Of a DNA stretch of 64,000 nt, positions 46,100 to 55,338 are shown piece after piece. Positions within the stretch are counted from its first letter, which is position 1. Every line of letters begins with the position of its first letter. This DNA comes from Deltaproteobacteria bacterium Ga0077550 (GTDB lineage Bacteria > Myxococcota_A > Polyangia > Nannocystales > Nannocystaceae): positions 1 to 64,000 of the forward strand of contig LNFB01000383.1 of assembly GCA_001464385.1 (NCBI GenBank), read 5' to 3'. The notes beneath the pieces are model-generated. The model did no database searches. It was given only the letters and a program-made list of their open reading frames with translations, and was not told the origin of the DNA. The translations under genes and the position numbers were made by a program.

Positions 46100-47149
46100 T
46101 CACTTGCCGAACGGATCGAGCTGGTCCACCTGTTGCTGCGGCGGCGGTTCGGCCTTCGCCTTCGACGCGGCCTTCGGCTTGGACTTCGCGCGCGAGGTGC
46201 CGGCGCCGCGCGAACGTTCGTCCTGGATGAAGCTCGCGATCTCGCCGTCGAGGTCGCGCGCTGCTTTGTAGGCCGCGTCCGCGCTGGTGCGATCGCCTCC
46301 CGCCGCGTCGCACAGCCCCAGACCCGCGTGGGCCCGCGCCCGCACGCGCGCATCGACATCGTCGAGGGCGAGCGCGTACTCGTTGCGCGCCGCACCGCAG
46401 TCGCCGCGGTGGCGGTGCCGATCGCCGCGCGCGATGGTGTCCCAGCGGGCCATCTCGGCGTCGGCGAACTTGCGCTCGCTCTGCTCCGCCTCTTCGACGG
46501 CGGGCGCGTCCTTCTCGGTGCCGATGCCCTTGGCGTTGCCGTCGCCGATCTCCGCGGGGGCGGCGGGCGTCTCTTCGAACTCCAGTGAGCCCGAGCGGCC
46601 GGGCGCGGCCGGGGGCGCCGCGGCCGGGAGCGCCGCGGCGGGCTCCGCTGCGACGGCATCGGCAGGCGCCGCGGTCTGGGCCGCGAACGGCGACGGCGCC
46701 TCGGCCTTCGCGTCCGCACGCGCGCGCGACTCGGGGGCCGGAGCGGACGCAGCGGTCGGCTCGGACCGCGCGGCCGCGAGCTCCTCCGGCTTGCGCTCGA
46801 CCATCAGCATCACGATCGCGGCGGTGCCCGCGAGCGCGACGCCCGGGAGGAGTCCGAACCGACGCATGCGCGACCAGAAGCCGGGCCGCGGGGGCGGCAG
46901 CGCGGCGACCGGCGTCAGCGTGGGCGCCTCGGCGGCGACCCGGGCCTGCGCGAGCACGTCGTCGAGCAGACCGCGGGGCACCTCGACCATCGGCATCGCG
47001 GCGCGGCTGAGCGCGAGGATGTTGCGGTACTCGTCGAGCCGATGTCGCACGTGCGGTGCGCCCTCGCGTGCCGGCGCGAACTCGAGGCCCTCGAGCGCAT
47101 CCTCGAGGTGGTCGAGCTCGGCGGAGGAGAACTCGGCGTGCTCAGCCAT
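46100..47149 (-). CDS. Probable membrane anti-sigma factor
   Basis: A 349-residue single-pass membrane protein. The N-terminal 90 residues (AEFSSAELDHLEDALEGLEF, RLDEYRNILALS) are acidic and helical, on the cytoplasmic side. One membrane helix (LLPGVALAGTAAIVMLMV) is followed by a Pro/Ala linker and a TPR-like C-terminal part (RGDCGAARNEYALALDDV, RARAHAGLGLCDAAGG), then a Lys-rich tail. It overlaps the sigma-factor gene by 8 bases, the usual arrangement for sigma/anti-sigma pairs. No Cys/His zinc (ZAS) motif is seen, so assignment rests on topology and context. Confidence 0.65.
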   Translation of the reverse strand: MAEHAEFSSAELDHLEDALEGLEFAPAREGAPHVRHRLDEYRNILALSRAAMPMVEVPRGLLDDVLAQARVAAEAPTLTPVAALPPPRPGFWSRMRRFGLLPGVALAGTAAIVMLMVERKPEELAAARSEPTAASAPAPESRARADAKAEAPSPFAAQTAAPADAVAAEPAAALPAAAPPAAPGRSGSLEFEETPAAPAEIGDGNAKGIGTEKDAPAVEEAEQSERKFADAEMARWDTIARGDRHRHRGDCGAARNEYALALDDVDARVRARAHAGLGLCDAAGGDRTSADAAYKAARDLDGEIASFIQDERSRGAGTSRAKSKPKAASKAKAEPPPQQQVDQLDPFGK

Positions 47150-47801
47150 GGACCAAGCCGCCCTTCCCCATCGCGAGCGCGTCGACGGCCTCGGGCACGT
47201 AGTCCTGCTCGAGATCTGCGAGGTCGTTGCGGAGCTTCTCGAGCGCGTAGCGCATCCGCGACTTGACGGTGTTCTCCGGCGCGCCCACGGCCTCGCCGAT
47301 CTCGCGGAAGGACAGACCCGCGACCTGGCGCATGAGGAACACCTCGCGCTGATCGTCGGGCAGCTCGTCGATCGCCCGCGACAACCGATCGCGCAGCCGC
47401 GGGGCGTCGGCGCCCTCGTCCGTCGGGACCTGGTCGGCGGGCATCGCCGCGAGCATCGTGCGTCCCTCGTCCTGCGGTCGACCACGTCGCGGGGCGTCGA
47501 GCGACTCGTGATCGCGGAAGCGCGCCCGTCGACTCTCGTCGACCGAGATGTTGCGCGCGATCGTGTACACCCAGGTCGTGAACTTCGCCGAACGCTGGTA
47601 GCGATCCTTCGAGCGGATGACCCGCACGAGGACCTCTTGCAGCAGCTCCTCGGCCCGCGCCTGGTTGTGCACACTGCGGAGCAGGTAGTTGAAGATGCCG
47701 CGGCTGTGCCGAGCGACGAGGAGCTCGAACGCCGGCGCGTCCCCCTGACGGAACGCGTCCATCAGCACTTCGTCGGTGCGCGTGTCTTGGTCCGAGCCCA
47801 T
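47142..47801 (-). CDS. ECF-type RNA polymerase sigma factor
   Basis: A 219-residue sigma-70 family extracytoplasmic-function factor. Region 2 includes FELLVARHSRGIFNYLLRSV and EELLQEVLVRVIRSKDRYQ, with FTTWVYTIARNISVDESRR binding the -10 element. Region 4 has LPDDQREVFLMRQVAGLSFR, EIGEAVGAPENTVKSRMRYA and EKLRNDL. An ATG at 47801 fits; upstream codons look non-coding. The C-terminal 25 residues overlap the start of the probable anti-sigma gene. No target promoters can be named, though autoregulation is usual. Confidence 0.9.
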   Translation of the reverse strand: MGSDQDTRTDEVLMDAFRQGDAPAFELLVARHSRGIFNYLLRSVHNQARAEELLQEVLVRVIRSKDRYQRSAKFTTWVYTIARNISVDESRRARFRDHESLDAPRRGRPQDEGRTMLAAMPADQVPTDEGADAPRLRDRLSRAIDELPDDQREVFLMRQVAGLSFREIGEAVGAPENTVKSRMRYALEKLRNDLADLEQDYVPEAVDALAMGKGGLVHG

Positions 47802-48360
47802 CACATTCGTCCACGCACGACCCTGGCCTGCGGCCGCGGTCGTTTGGAGGCCACCGCGAGTGTGCGCCGCGGCCCGCGCCCACGGCAACCTCGTCGGGAG
47901 GCCAGGCCCCGGAGTTCCGAGGTCCCGAAGGGGCAGTGCGGCGGGCGAAGGCAAGGGACGGCGTCTCGCCGTGCCAACGCAGGACGTCGTCGCTTCGATC
48001 TGGGCATGCGCGGATCTCGCCCCGCGGGCGAGGCCGGTCGGGCCGCGCTCGGAGGAGGACTCGACCGCTCGGGGGTCGTGCCTGACACGTCCTTGGGGAC
48101 CGTCAGGTTCCCGGCGACAGTCCCCTGGCGATCGGCGCCAGACCCATGATGGGACGCTGACGGTCCGTCAGCCGCATGACGGTTCGTCGTCGCGCTCGAC
48201 AGATCCACTTTGAGTCTCGCGGCGCCCTTGCCTGGCACGTCGACTGCAACTAATGGGCTCGCTCCCCACGGGAGCCCAGCAACGGAAACGAAACGACAGA
48301 CGAGAGTCCGTCGCGAGCGATGTCTCCCCCGGCCGCGCCCGCACCCCAGACGGAACCTCG
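47802..48360. other. Intergenic region upstream of ECF operon
   Basis: A gene-free stretch between the sigma-factor start and the mutM terminator. It contains a perfect palindrome TGACGG-T-CCGTCA at 48158-48170, an imperfect hairpin around 48254-48280 (GGGCTC/GAGCCC arms), and a GGAACTC sequence on the minus strand near 47911 that could be an ECF -35 element, although no convincing -10 follows. Nothing else is recognisable. Confidence 0.6.
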
Positions 48361-48397
48361 ACGAAGGCCGAGTCCCCACAAGGGACCCGGCCTTCGT
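48361..48397 (-). terminator. Strong hairpin terminator after mutM
   Basis: Arms ACGAAGGCCG and CGGCCTTCGT pair perfectly over 10 bases. An inner GTCCC/GGGAC stem with a CACAA loop makes a near-continuous hairpin. It lies 12 bases beyond the mutM stop. The U-tract is weak in both directions, so it may act with Rho or simply protect the 3' end. Confidence 0.7.
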
Positions 48398-48408
48398 CAT
48401 TTGGGCCA

Positions 48409-49269
48409 TCACCGAACGTGACCCCGCGGACGGGGCTGGTCGCGCGGGCAGAACACCCCGGAGCGACCGGCGTTCACGAAGCCGACCAACGTCTCGCCGC
48501 AGCGTGGGCACGGCTGCGCGGCGCGGCCGTAGACGGCGAGCTCGTCCTGATTGCGGCCGGCGTGGCCCGAGACGTCGCGGAAGTCGCGGAGCGTGGTGCC
48601 GCCGTTGTCGATGGCGTGCACCATCACGTCGCGCAGCGCCGCCGCGAGCCGCGACCACGCGCTCGGTTGCAGGCGATGCGCGGCGACCAGCGGGTGGATG
48701 CCGGCGCGGTGGCACGCCTCGACTGCATAGATGTTGCCGACGCCGGCGACGACGTGCTGGTCGAGCAGGAGCTCGCGCAGCGCTCGCTTGCTGCGGTGCG
48801 CCCGCTGGGCGAGGCGCTCGCCGTCGAAGTCGGGATCGAGCGGCTCGGGCCCGAGCTCGCCGATCGGCGCGGCGGTGCGGATCTCCTCGAGCGACGCGAC
48901 GCGCAGCGCACCGAAGCGGCGCGGGTCGACGAACCGCACCTCGCGATCGTCATCGAACGCGAGCACGAGGTGCGTGTGCGCGGCGCGGGGGAGCTCCGGC
49001 GTCGCGAGGCCGAAGCGTCCGCTCATGCCGAGGTGCACGAGCAGGCCCAGCGTCTCACCGGTCGGCGGCGCGAAGTGCCAGACGAGGTACTTGCCGCGGC
49101 GATCGACGGGCCCCGGCCGCGCGCCCACCAGCCGATCGAGGTGTTCGCCGCCGCGCGTCGTCCCGATGCGGAGCTTCGCCCGGCTGCGCCACACGTCGGT
49201 GACGGTGCCCCGCAATCCCGCGGCCTCGAGTCCGCGGCGCACCGATTCGACCTCGGGCAGCTCCGGCAT
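48409..49269 (-). CDS. mutM: Formamidopyrimidine-DNA glycosylase with altered zinc finger
   Basis: A 286-residue Fpg/MutM that excises 8-oxoguanine and ring-opened purines and nicks the strand. The N-terminus MPELPEVESVRRGL supplies the catalytic Pro 2 and Glu 3. GKYLVWHF has the conserved Lys. The helix-two-turn-helix is around VVAGVGNIYAVEACHRAGIH. The zinc finger reads CPRC (254-257), GRSGVFCPRDQ: the first three ligands are Cys, but the fourth position is Asp 277 instead of Cys. It is followed by a strong hairpin. rsmA, tsaD and the receiver-PATAN gene lie upstream on the same strand with little or no spacing. Confidence 0.92.
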   Translation of the reverse strand: MPELPEVESVRRGLEAAGLRGTVTDVWRSRAKLRIGTTRGGEHLDRLVGARPGPVDRRGKYLVWHFAPPTGETLGLLVHLGMSGRFGLATPELPRAAHTHLVLAFDDDREVRFVDPRRFGALRVASLEEIRTAAPIGELGPEPLDPDFDGERLAQRAHRSKRALRELLLDQHVVAGVGNIYAVEACHRAGIHPLVAAHRLQPSAWSRLAAALRDVMVHAIDNGGTTLRDFRDVSGHAGRNQDELAVYGRAAQPCPRCGETLVGFVNAGRSGVFCPRDQPRPRGHVR

Positions 49270-49275
49270 CGCGAC

Positions 49276-50166
49276 TCACCCCTCCACGGAGTCGTCCTCG
49301 GGTGCGACGGCGACGTCGATCGGCGCGCCGCCGTGCTCTGCCTCGCGCTCGCGGGCGAGCGCGGCGAACTGCTCGCACGACAGCGTCTCGGGGCGCACGC
49401 GCGGATCGATGCCGCACGCCGCACACCACCGCGCCGCCGCCTCGCGGCCCTCGACCGCCGACAGTGCGTTGAGCAGGGTCTTGCGCCGCTGCTGGAAGGT
49501 GGTGCGCACGAGGGCGCGGAAGGCTCGCTCGTCGCCGACCTCGCCCCGCGGGGTCGCGCGCGGTCGCAGGCGGATCACCGCGGAGTCGACCTTGGGTGCG
49601 GGCGTGAACGCACCCGGAGATACCTGCATGATCCACTGCAGCTCGCGCACGCGCCCGAGCACCACCGACATGCCGCCGTACGTGCGGTTGCCCGGCGGCG
49701 CGACGATGCGCTGCGCGACCTCCTTCTGGACCATCACGACCCAGTCGCCGGTGATCGCGTGGCGATCGAGCAGCGTGAACAGCAGCGGGCCGGTGATCTG
49801 ATACGGCAGGTTCCCGACGATCACCGGCCGCGGATGGGCTTCGTCGCACGCGCTCGCATAGTCGAAGCGGACCGCGTCGGCCTCGTGCAACACGAGGCGC
49901 GGCTGGTCGGCGAACTCGGCGCGGAGCACCGCGCACAGATCGCGGTCGCGCTCGATCGCCCAGACCTCCGCGCCGCGGGCGAGCAGTCGCGCCGTGAGCG
50001 AGCCGACGCCCGCGCCGATCTCGACCACGCGCACGCCCGGCGCCGCGCCGCTCGCCGCGGCGATGGCCTCGTGCACATCGGGCGCGTGGAGGAAGTTCTG
50101 CCCCCAGCTCTTGCGCGCCCACAGACCATGGCGGCGAAGTACGGCGCTCGGTGACTCGAAGCTCAT
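49276..50166 (-). CDS. rsmA: 16S rRNA dimethyladenosine transferase (KsgA)
   Basis: A 296-residue methyltransferase that dimethylates two adjacent adenosines near the 3' end of 16S rRNA. The N-terminus SWGQNFLHAPDVHEAI is the family signature. VVEIGAGVGSLTARLLARGA binds S-adenosylmethionine, and VGNLPYQITGPLL contains the NLPY catalytic motif. FTPAPKVDSAVIRL and FQQRRKTLLNAL complete it. The start overlaps the tsaD stop by 4 bases. The last 25 residues are Asp/Glu/Ala-rich and variable. Confidence 0.95.
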   Translation of the reverse strand: MSFESPSAVLRRHGLWARKSWGQNFLHAPDVHEAIAAASGAAPGVRVVEIGAGVGSLTARLLARGAEVWAIERDRDLCAVLRAEFADQPRLVLHEADAVRFDYASACDEAHPRPVIVGNLPYQITGPLLFTLLDRHAITGDWVVMVQKEVAQRIVAPPGNRTYGGMSVVLGRVRELQWIMQVSPGAFTPAPKVDSAVIRLRPRATPRGEVGDERAFRALVRTTFQQRRKTLLNALSAVEGREAAARWCAACGIDPRVRPETLSCEQFAALAREREAEHGGAPIDVAVAPEDDSVEG

Positions 50167-51185
50167 GGGATCCGTTGCCGCTCCTCGTCGATCGCCTGCG
50201 ACGTGTGGACCTCGACCGACGGCGTGCAGCCGGCGTGCAGCCGCGCCGCCGCGGCCGCGGCGATCATCGCCGCGTTGTCGCCGGTGTAGCGCATCGCCGG
50301 CACGATCGTGGTGAAACCATCGGCGACGCCGGCCTCGATCGCGGCCTCGCGCAGGCCGCGATTCGCGGCGACACCACCGACGACGTGCAGGCGATCGAGG
50401 CCGCACGCCCGCACCGCGCGACGGGCCTTGTGCACCAGCACGTCGACGATCGCCGCCTGGAACGACGCGCAGACGTCGGCGAGCTCCGCGTGCGTCATCG
50501 GCTGCCCGCGCTGTTGCACGTGGACGAGCAGCGCGGTCTTGAGGCCCGAGAACGAGAACTCGAAGCCCTCGCGATCGATCATGCTGCGGGGGAACGCGTG
50601 GGCCTTCGGGTTGCCCTGCGCGGCGAGTCGGTCGATCACGGGACCGCCGGGGTAGCCGAGGCCCAGGAGCTTCGCGCCCTTGTCGAAGGCCTCGCCCGCC
50701 GCGTCGTCCCGCGTCGCGCCGAGCAGGCGATAGCGACCGAGGCCGCGCACCTCGACGAGCTCGGTGTGGCCGCCCGAGACCAACAGCGCGACGTGGGGCG
50801 GCAGCGAGGCGCTCGCGCCGTCGAGCACCGCGGAGAAGAGGTGGCCCTCGAGGTGGTGCACGCCGAACAGCGGCAGGCCGGTGGCGAGCGCGAGGCCGCG
50901 GGCCGCCTGCACGCCGACGAGCAGCGCGCCGACGAGGCCCGGACCTTCGGTCACCGCAAGCGCGTCGAGCTCGCGCAGGGTCAGGCCGGCGTCCTGCAGC
51001 GCGGCGCGGATCACCGGCGTGATGGCGCCGAGGTGGTGACGACTCGCGAGCTCCGGCACCACGCCGCCGAAGCGCGCGTGGATGTCGATCTGCGAGCGCA
51101 CCACGCTGCTGAGCACGCGCGCGTCGTCGACGATGGCGCACGCCGTCTCGTCGCACGAGCTCTCGATGGCCAGGACCTTCGTCAC
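50163..51185 (-). CDS. tsaD: tRNA N6-threonylcarbamoyladenosine transferase TsaD
   Basis: A 340-residue ASKHA-fold enzyme that transfers the threonylcarbamoyl group to A37 of ANN-reading tRNAs. The N-terminus VLAIESSCDETACAIVDD binds ATP. LFGVHHLEGHLFS carries the iron-binding His pair of the family. LLVSGGHTELVEV, KLLGLGYPGGPVIDRL and FSGLKTALL are the other conserved segments. VVGGVAANRGLRE lies near the C-terminus. GTG start at 51185. The stop overlaps the rsmA start by 4 bases, and the following gene upstream ends 4 bases before the start. Confidence 0.95.
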   Translation of the reverse strand: MTKVLAIESSCDETACAIVDDARVLSSVVRSQIDIHARFGGVVPELASRHHLGAITPVIRAALQDAGLTLRELDALAVTEGPGLVGALLVGVQAARGLALATGLPLFGVHHLEGHLFSAVLDGASASLPPHVALLVSGGHTELVEVRGLGRYRLLGATRDDAAGEAFDKGAKLLGLGYPGGPVIDRLAAQGNPKAHAFPRSMIDREGFEFSFSGLKTALLVHVQQRGQPMTHAELADVCASFQAAIVDVLVHKARRAVRACGLDRLHVVGGVAANRGLREAAIEAGVADGFTTIVPAMRYTGDNAAMIAAAAAARLHAGCTPSVEVHTSQAIDEERQRIP

Positions 51186-51189
51186 CGGC

Positions 51190-53583
51190 TCACTGCGGGG
51201 CGGGGCCCGGGGGCAGCTTGGCGTCGATGCGCTGCAGTTGGCGGCGCACGGTCTCGGCGTACAGTCCGGCCGGCGCGAGCTCGAGGTAGCGACGGTACGC
51301 CAGCGCGGCCTCGGGCAGCGCCTCGCGCTCCTGCTCGATGACGCCGATCGCGAGGTGGGCCTCGGCGAATTGCGGCGCGACCTCGGCCGCGGACTTCGCA
51401 TCGGCGAGCGCCTCGTCGAGGCGCTTGTCCTCGATGTGGAGGTTGGCGCGCAGCACCAGCGCGCGGGCCTGCTTCGGATCGTGGCCGAGGATGTCGTCGA
51501 TCCGCGACCGGGCCTCGCGGACGCGCCCGAGTCGATAGAGGCGCTCGGCGTCGTCGACCCACGCCGCGATGTCGATCGGCGTCGCGGGCTTCGGCTCGGC
51601 TGGGGTGGCGCGCACCGGAGGCGTGTGCTCGGCGGGCGGGACGACGGCGCCCGCCGACTTCGTCGACGGATCGGCGGCGCTGGCCTTCGCGACCACGGGC
51701 TCGTCGCGCGGACGCGTGAGACCGACGGCGAAGCCGGCCGCGGCGAACATGAGGATCGCGGCGGCGGCGAGTCCGTACGGCGAGCGATCGTCGGCGGGCT
51801 CGCGTCGGATCCGTCGCTCGTCGACGCGGCCCTCGACCAGCGATTCCTCGGCGGGTCGGGTCATGCGCACGCCGACGTCGTCGCGCTCCTCGCCGAGGAC
51901 ACCCGCCGCGGCGCTCGGGCCCCGCGGCTCGTCGCCGTCGATCGGCTCGTCCTGGGTGTCGAGCGCGGCGACCGGCATCGCGTCGGCGGCCGTGTCGAGC
52001 TCGAGCGTCTGTGGCTCCTCGACGACCGCGGCGACCAGGCCGAGCTCGGCGTCGATGCGCCCCTCGAGTCCGACGTCGCCGGCGTAACGCGGCGGCGCCT
52101 TGGGCTCGGGGTCGGGCTCGTCGCTCATGTCGAACACGCCGCTGGCGGCGGCGCGTGGAACACCGACGGGCGGACTCACCTGACCAGGGGCCGGGGCGAT
52201 GCGGGCGTGGACCGGCTCGGGGCCGCCGCGCACGAGCACGGGCACCGCGACGACCTCGTCGCTCGGATCGTGGGCGCGGGCGTCGAGCGGCTCGTCGTCG
52301 TCGTCGAACACGTCGGGGGCGCCGTGCTCGATCGCGGAGAGCTTCTCCTCGAGGGCGTGGATCACCGCGTCGCCGGGGCGCGTCGCGGGGCGCGTCGGCA
52401 GCGGGCCGGGCTCGGGCGTGCCGTCGGGGATCCCGACGATCGCGTCCTCGAGCTCCTCGTCGAACCCGACGAGCGCGGGGAACGGCGCGGGGTAGTTCGG
52501 CGGCGGTGGGACGTCGGTCGGCTGCGGCGTCGCGCCCTTCTCGACCCGCGTGCTGGCCTCGACCTTCGGCATCCCACTGCGGGAGTCCCAGGCCTCGAGC
52601 GCGATCGATCCGGTCTCTTCGACCGGCGTCCGCTCGAGGGGGCTGTGCGAGAGGGTCAGCAGGCCCTCGAAGTACGCGGTCGAGATCGAGGTCAACACCT
52701 CGAGATCGTCCTGGCCGCTGTCGTCGACGACGTCGAGGATCGATCGCCGGCCGTCGAAGCGTCGCAGCGTCGCGAGCTGCTCCGGCGACAGCTCTGCGCG
52801 CCGCTCCTCGAGGCCGGTGGTGTTCACCGCGAGCACGGAGCCGAGCGGCGGCAGCTGCTCCATCAGGCGGCCCCACTCGTCGACGCGACGCATGCCCTCC
52901 ATGAGGAGCATCTGCGTGCTCGCCTCGATCGCGGGGCTGCGGTTGATGGTCTTGAACTCGACCTCGAAGTCGCCGTCGCCGAGACCGAGCAGGCGGTAGA
53001 CCGCGGCCTCGCCCTGGAGACGGCCGAGCTCGGCGTCGATCACCGCGCCGTCGCGGAACCACACCGTCGCGGCGCCGAACTCGGTGCCGAAGTGGATGAC
53101 GCCGCTCTTGCGGCTGATCTCGATCGTCTGCAGCAGATCGACGACCGCCATGTCGGCGAGGCGGCCCGTGAACTTCGTGCGCGCGTCCTTGCGTTCGAGG
53201 CGCTCGTGCTGCTTGCGCTGCAGCAGCATCGATACGCGCGTCGTGATCTCTTTGACGTAGATCGGCTTGGTCAGGTAGTCGTCGACCCCGAGCTCGAGAC
53301 CCCGCACCTTCTGCTCGATCGACTTGTCGTTCGTGAGGAAGATGAACGGGATCAGGCGCCAGCGCGAGTTGGCCTTCAGCTGGGTGCACAGGGCGAAGCC
53401 GTCACTGCCCGGCAGCTCCGTGTCCGAGAGGATCAGGTCGGGCTCGGCGTGCGCGACGAATTCCAGCGCCTCCTCGGCGGTCTCGGCGGCGGTGATGCTG
53501 AAGCCCGCCTTGCGCAGGCTGACCTCGAGGACCCGCCGGTTTCGGACGTCGCTGTCGACGATCAGGAGGTTCTGGCGGGCCAT
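51190..53583 (-). CDS. Response regulator with DUF4388 (PATAN) and TPR domains
   Basis: A 797-residue multidomain protein. The receiver domain (1-125) has phospho-acceptor Asp 54 ([14 protein letters not shown]), FIFLTND and LTKPI with the conserved Lys. A DUF4388/PATAN domain follows at about 135-260 ([33 protein letters not shown]). Then come a helical segment, a long acidic disordered linker, one membrane helix ([20 protein letters not shown], about residue 635), and C-terminal TPRs ([35 protein letters not shown]). It resembles the gliding-related PATAN response regulators. No sensor kinase is adjacent. It lies upstream of tsaD with a 4-base gap, so it may be cotranscribed with tsaD-rsmA-mutM. 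Confidence 0.8.
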   Translation of the reverse strand: MARQNLLIVDSDVRNRRVLEVSLRKAGFSITAAETAEEALEFVAHAEPDLILSDTELPGSDGFALCTQLKANSRWRLIPFIFLTNDKSIEQKVRGLELGVDDYLTKPIYVKEITTRVSMLLQRKQHERLERKDARTKFTGRLADMAVVDLLQTIEISRKSGVIHFGTEFGAATVWFRDGAVIDAELGRLQGEAAVYRLLGLGDGDFEVEFKTINRSPAIEASTQMLLMEGMRRVDEWGRLMEQLPPLGSVLAVNTTGLEERRAELSPEQLATLRRFDGRRSILDVVDDSGQDDLEVLTSISTAYFEGLLTLSHSPLERTPVEETGSIALEAWDSRSGMPKVEASTRVEKGATPQPTDVPPPPNYPAPFPALVGFDEELEDAIVGIPDGTPEPGPLPTRPATRPGDAVIHALEEKLSAIEHGAPDVFDDDDEPLDARAHDPSDEVVAVPVLVRGGPEPVHARIAPAPGQVSPPVGVPRAAASGVFDMSDEPDPEPKAPPRYAGDVGLEGRIDAELGLVAAVVEEPQTLELDTAADAMPVAALDTQDEPIDGDEPRGPSAAAGVLGEERDDVGVRMTRPAEESLVEGRVDERRIRREPADDRSPYGLAAAAILMFAAAGFAVGLTRPRDEPVVAKASAADPSTKSAGAVVPPAEHTPPVRATPAEPKPATPIDIAAWVDDAERLYRLGRVREARSRIDDILGHDPKQARALVLRANLHIEDKRLDEALADAKSAAEVAPQFAEAHLAIGVIEQEREALPEAALAYRRYLELAPAGLYAETVRRQLQRIDAKLPPGPAPQ

Positions 53584-53768
53584 CGGATCTCCGGGGCGCG
53601 CTGCGGCGCAGGGCTCCCGTACTCACTCGAACGTTCGGAGCGCCGCAGGGGGTGCGGGGCTCGGAAACGAAGCGGGACGATAGCAACCGGCGACCTACCG
53701 CAGCAAGCACGGACGGGCGGTTGGCCCGCGGCGGCGACGTTGGTCATCGGATCGACTATCGTGGCCGC

Positions 53769-54899
53769 GTGAACACCGGTGTCGAGGGCGAGTCGCGTGC
53801 ATGGCAGAGCCGGGCGCGTGCCGCCTGGTTCACCGCGGGGCTCACGGTCGTGTGCGTGCTGGCGTTCGCGACGACCGTCGGCGCCTGTGCGTGGTCGACC
53901 GGCCAGCCCGGCCGCGTCGCGCTGGAATCGCTGTATGGGCTCGGCAGCTGTCGGACCACGATGGAGAACGTCGGCGCCCTCGCCTTGGCGCGGGTGTGGG
54001 TCGACGGCGAGTGGTGGCGCGTCGTGACGACGGGCTTGCTGCACGGGAGCTGGATCCACCTGGCACTGAACATTTGGAGCCTATGGTCTGTGGGCGAGTG
54101 GGCCGAGCGCACGTGGGGTGCTGGGCGGACGGCGGCGCTGTTCTTCGCGACGAGCATCGCCGGCGGGATCGGCTCGCTCGTCTGGGCCGAGGCGCCGGTG
54201 GTCGTCGGCGCGTCGGCGGGGATCCTCGGCCTCGCGGGGGCGCTGCTGGTCGGTCGACTGCTCGGCGATTCCGTCACCCGCGAGAAGCTCGCGGCCGTCT
54301 CCCCGATCGGCCTCGGGGTGACGCTCGTCGTGCTGTTCGTCGTCGGGGCGATCGTCCCGGTGATTGCCCAGGCCGGGCACGTCGGGGGCTTCACCCTCGG
54401 TTGCCTCGCGTGCTGGGCAGGTCTGCAGCGCGGCTGGCTGCGCCTCGGGGTCGTGCTCGTGCTGACCGTGGCGGCGAACGAGGTCGTGCAGATCGCCGCG
54501 CAGCCGGATGCCCGTCCGCAGTACCACGAGTTCGTCGGCTTCCGGCTCCTGGAGCTCGACCGGGCGGACGAGGCCCTCGTTGCGATGGAGCGCGCCCTCG
54601 AGCTCGCCCCCGGCGACGCCCAGATCAGCAACGCGGTCGCCTATGGGCTGGCGCTGGCAGGCCGGGACCTCGCGCGGGCGGACGAGCTGGTCGACGTCGC
54701 GCTGCGGGACGACCCCGAGAACGGGAACTACGTCGACACCAAGGGGTGGATCGCCTGTCGCCGCGGGGACGTTGAGGCCGGGCGTGTCCTCTTGGAGCAG
54801 GCGGAGGCGCTCTCCGACGTCCCGGTGGAGGAGATCGAGGGGCACCTCCGGGACTGCGCCTCGGTCGGTGTTCCACGTGAAACAACCTCGCCTCCCTGA
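53769..54899 (+). CDS. Rhomboid-family intramembrane serine protease with TPR tail
   Basis: A 376-residue membrane protein with about six or seven helices. Rhomboid landmarks are HGSWIHLALNIWSLWSVGEW (loop 1/helix 2 His and Asn), VVVGASAGILGLAGALL with nucleophile Ser in GxSxG, and AQAGHVGGFTLGC with the catalytic His. After the membrane part are TPRs (YHEFVGFRLLELDRADEALV, AMERALELAPGDAQISNAVA). GTG start at 53769. The last codons before the stop overlap a perfect parS site (54869-54884), which encodes VPRET. Rhomboids cleave membrane proteins within helices; the substrate is unknown. Confidence 0.85.
   Translation: MNTGVEGESRAWQSRARAAWFTAGLTVVCVLAFATTVGACAWSTGQPGRVALESLYGLGSCRTTMENVGALALARVWVDGEWWRVVTTGLLHGSWIHLALNIWSLWSVGEWAERTWGAGRTAALFFATSIAGGIGSLVWAEAPVVVGASAGILGLAGALLVGRLLGDSVTREKLAAVSPIGLGVTLVVLFVVGAIVPVIAQAGHVGGFTLGCLACWAGLQRGWLRLGVVLVLTVAANEVVQIAAQPDARPQYHEFVGFRLLELDRADEALVAMERALELAPGDAQISNAVAYGLALAGRDLARADELVDVALRDDPENGNYVDTKGWIACRRGDVEAGRVLLEQAEALSDVPVEEIEGHLRDCASVGVPRETTSPP
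54869..54884. other. parS site 1
   Basis: TGTTCCACGTGAAACA, 16 bases, matches the bacterial parS consensus TGTTNCACGTGAAACA at every defined position. It lies inside the end of the rhomboid gene. ParB nucleates here during chromosome segregation. Confidence 0.9.
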
Positions 54900-55019
54900 G
54901 GGAGAGGCTGGGGCGCCGTCGGCGGGGTTGGACGGTCTCAACCTCCGGACCTGCGTCCTTAGGGCGGGCGGATGAGCCGGCGTTCCACCGCGCTCCGACG
55001 GAGGCAGCGCCCGACCCCG

Positions 55020-55035
55020 TGTTCCACGTGAAACA
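55020..55035. other. parS site 2
   Basis: TGTTCCACGTGAAACA, a perfect match to the consensus parS, in the repeat array. Confidence 0.92.
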
Positions 55036-55178
55036 ACGGGGTCCCGCTCCCTGAGGGAGAGGCCGGCGCGTCCGGTCGCCTGGGTTAGACGGGCTGAGCT
55101 TCCGGACCTGGGTCGTCGGTGGTGGATGAGCCAGGGTTCCACCGCGCTCCCCATACATAGAGGTGGCGCTCGAGCCCG

Positions 55179-55194
55179 TGTTCCACGTGAAACA
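55179..55194. other. parS site 3
   Basis: TGTTCCACGTGAAACA, a perfect match to the consensus parS, in the repeat array. Confidence 0.92.
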
Positions 55195-55322
55195 ACGGCC
55201 CGCGCCCTGAGGGAGAGGCCGGCGCGTCCGGTCGCCTGGGTTAGACGGGCTGAGCCTCCGGACCTGCGTCCTTCGGGCTGGTGGGTGAGCCGGCGCTCCA
55301 CCGCGGCGGCGCCCTGACCCCG

Positions 55323-55338
55323 TGTTCCACGTGAAACA
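55323..55338. other. parS site 4
   Basis: TGTTCCACGTGAAACA, a perfect match to the consensus parS, last unit of the repeat array. Confidence 0.92.

Larger units (their letters stand above)
54869..55338. repeat. Tandem repeat array of about 150-bp units carrying parS
   Basis: Four parS sites are spaced 151, 159 and 144 bases apart. The spacers are related: each has CCCTGAGGGAGAGGC-like sequence, GGGTTAGACGGGCTGAGC (degenerate in the first copy), TCCGGACCTG, and GTGAGCCGGCGTTCCACCGC-like text before the next parS. The array is non-coding apart from its first bases. Such an array probably arose by duplication of a parS-bearing unit. Confidence 0.9.

Noticed and set aside
46287-48149. Plus-strand frame antisense to the sigma/anti-sigma pair
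   Set aside because: Ser/Arg-rich translation with no domain; the minus-strand genes have clear family motifs and coupled starts.
48254-48280. Second hairpin upstream of the mutM terminator
   Set aside because: Arms of about 6 bases with a long loop and no T-tract; could be chance in GC-rich sequence. Only noted under the intergenic entry.
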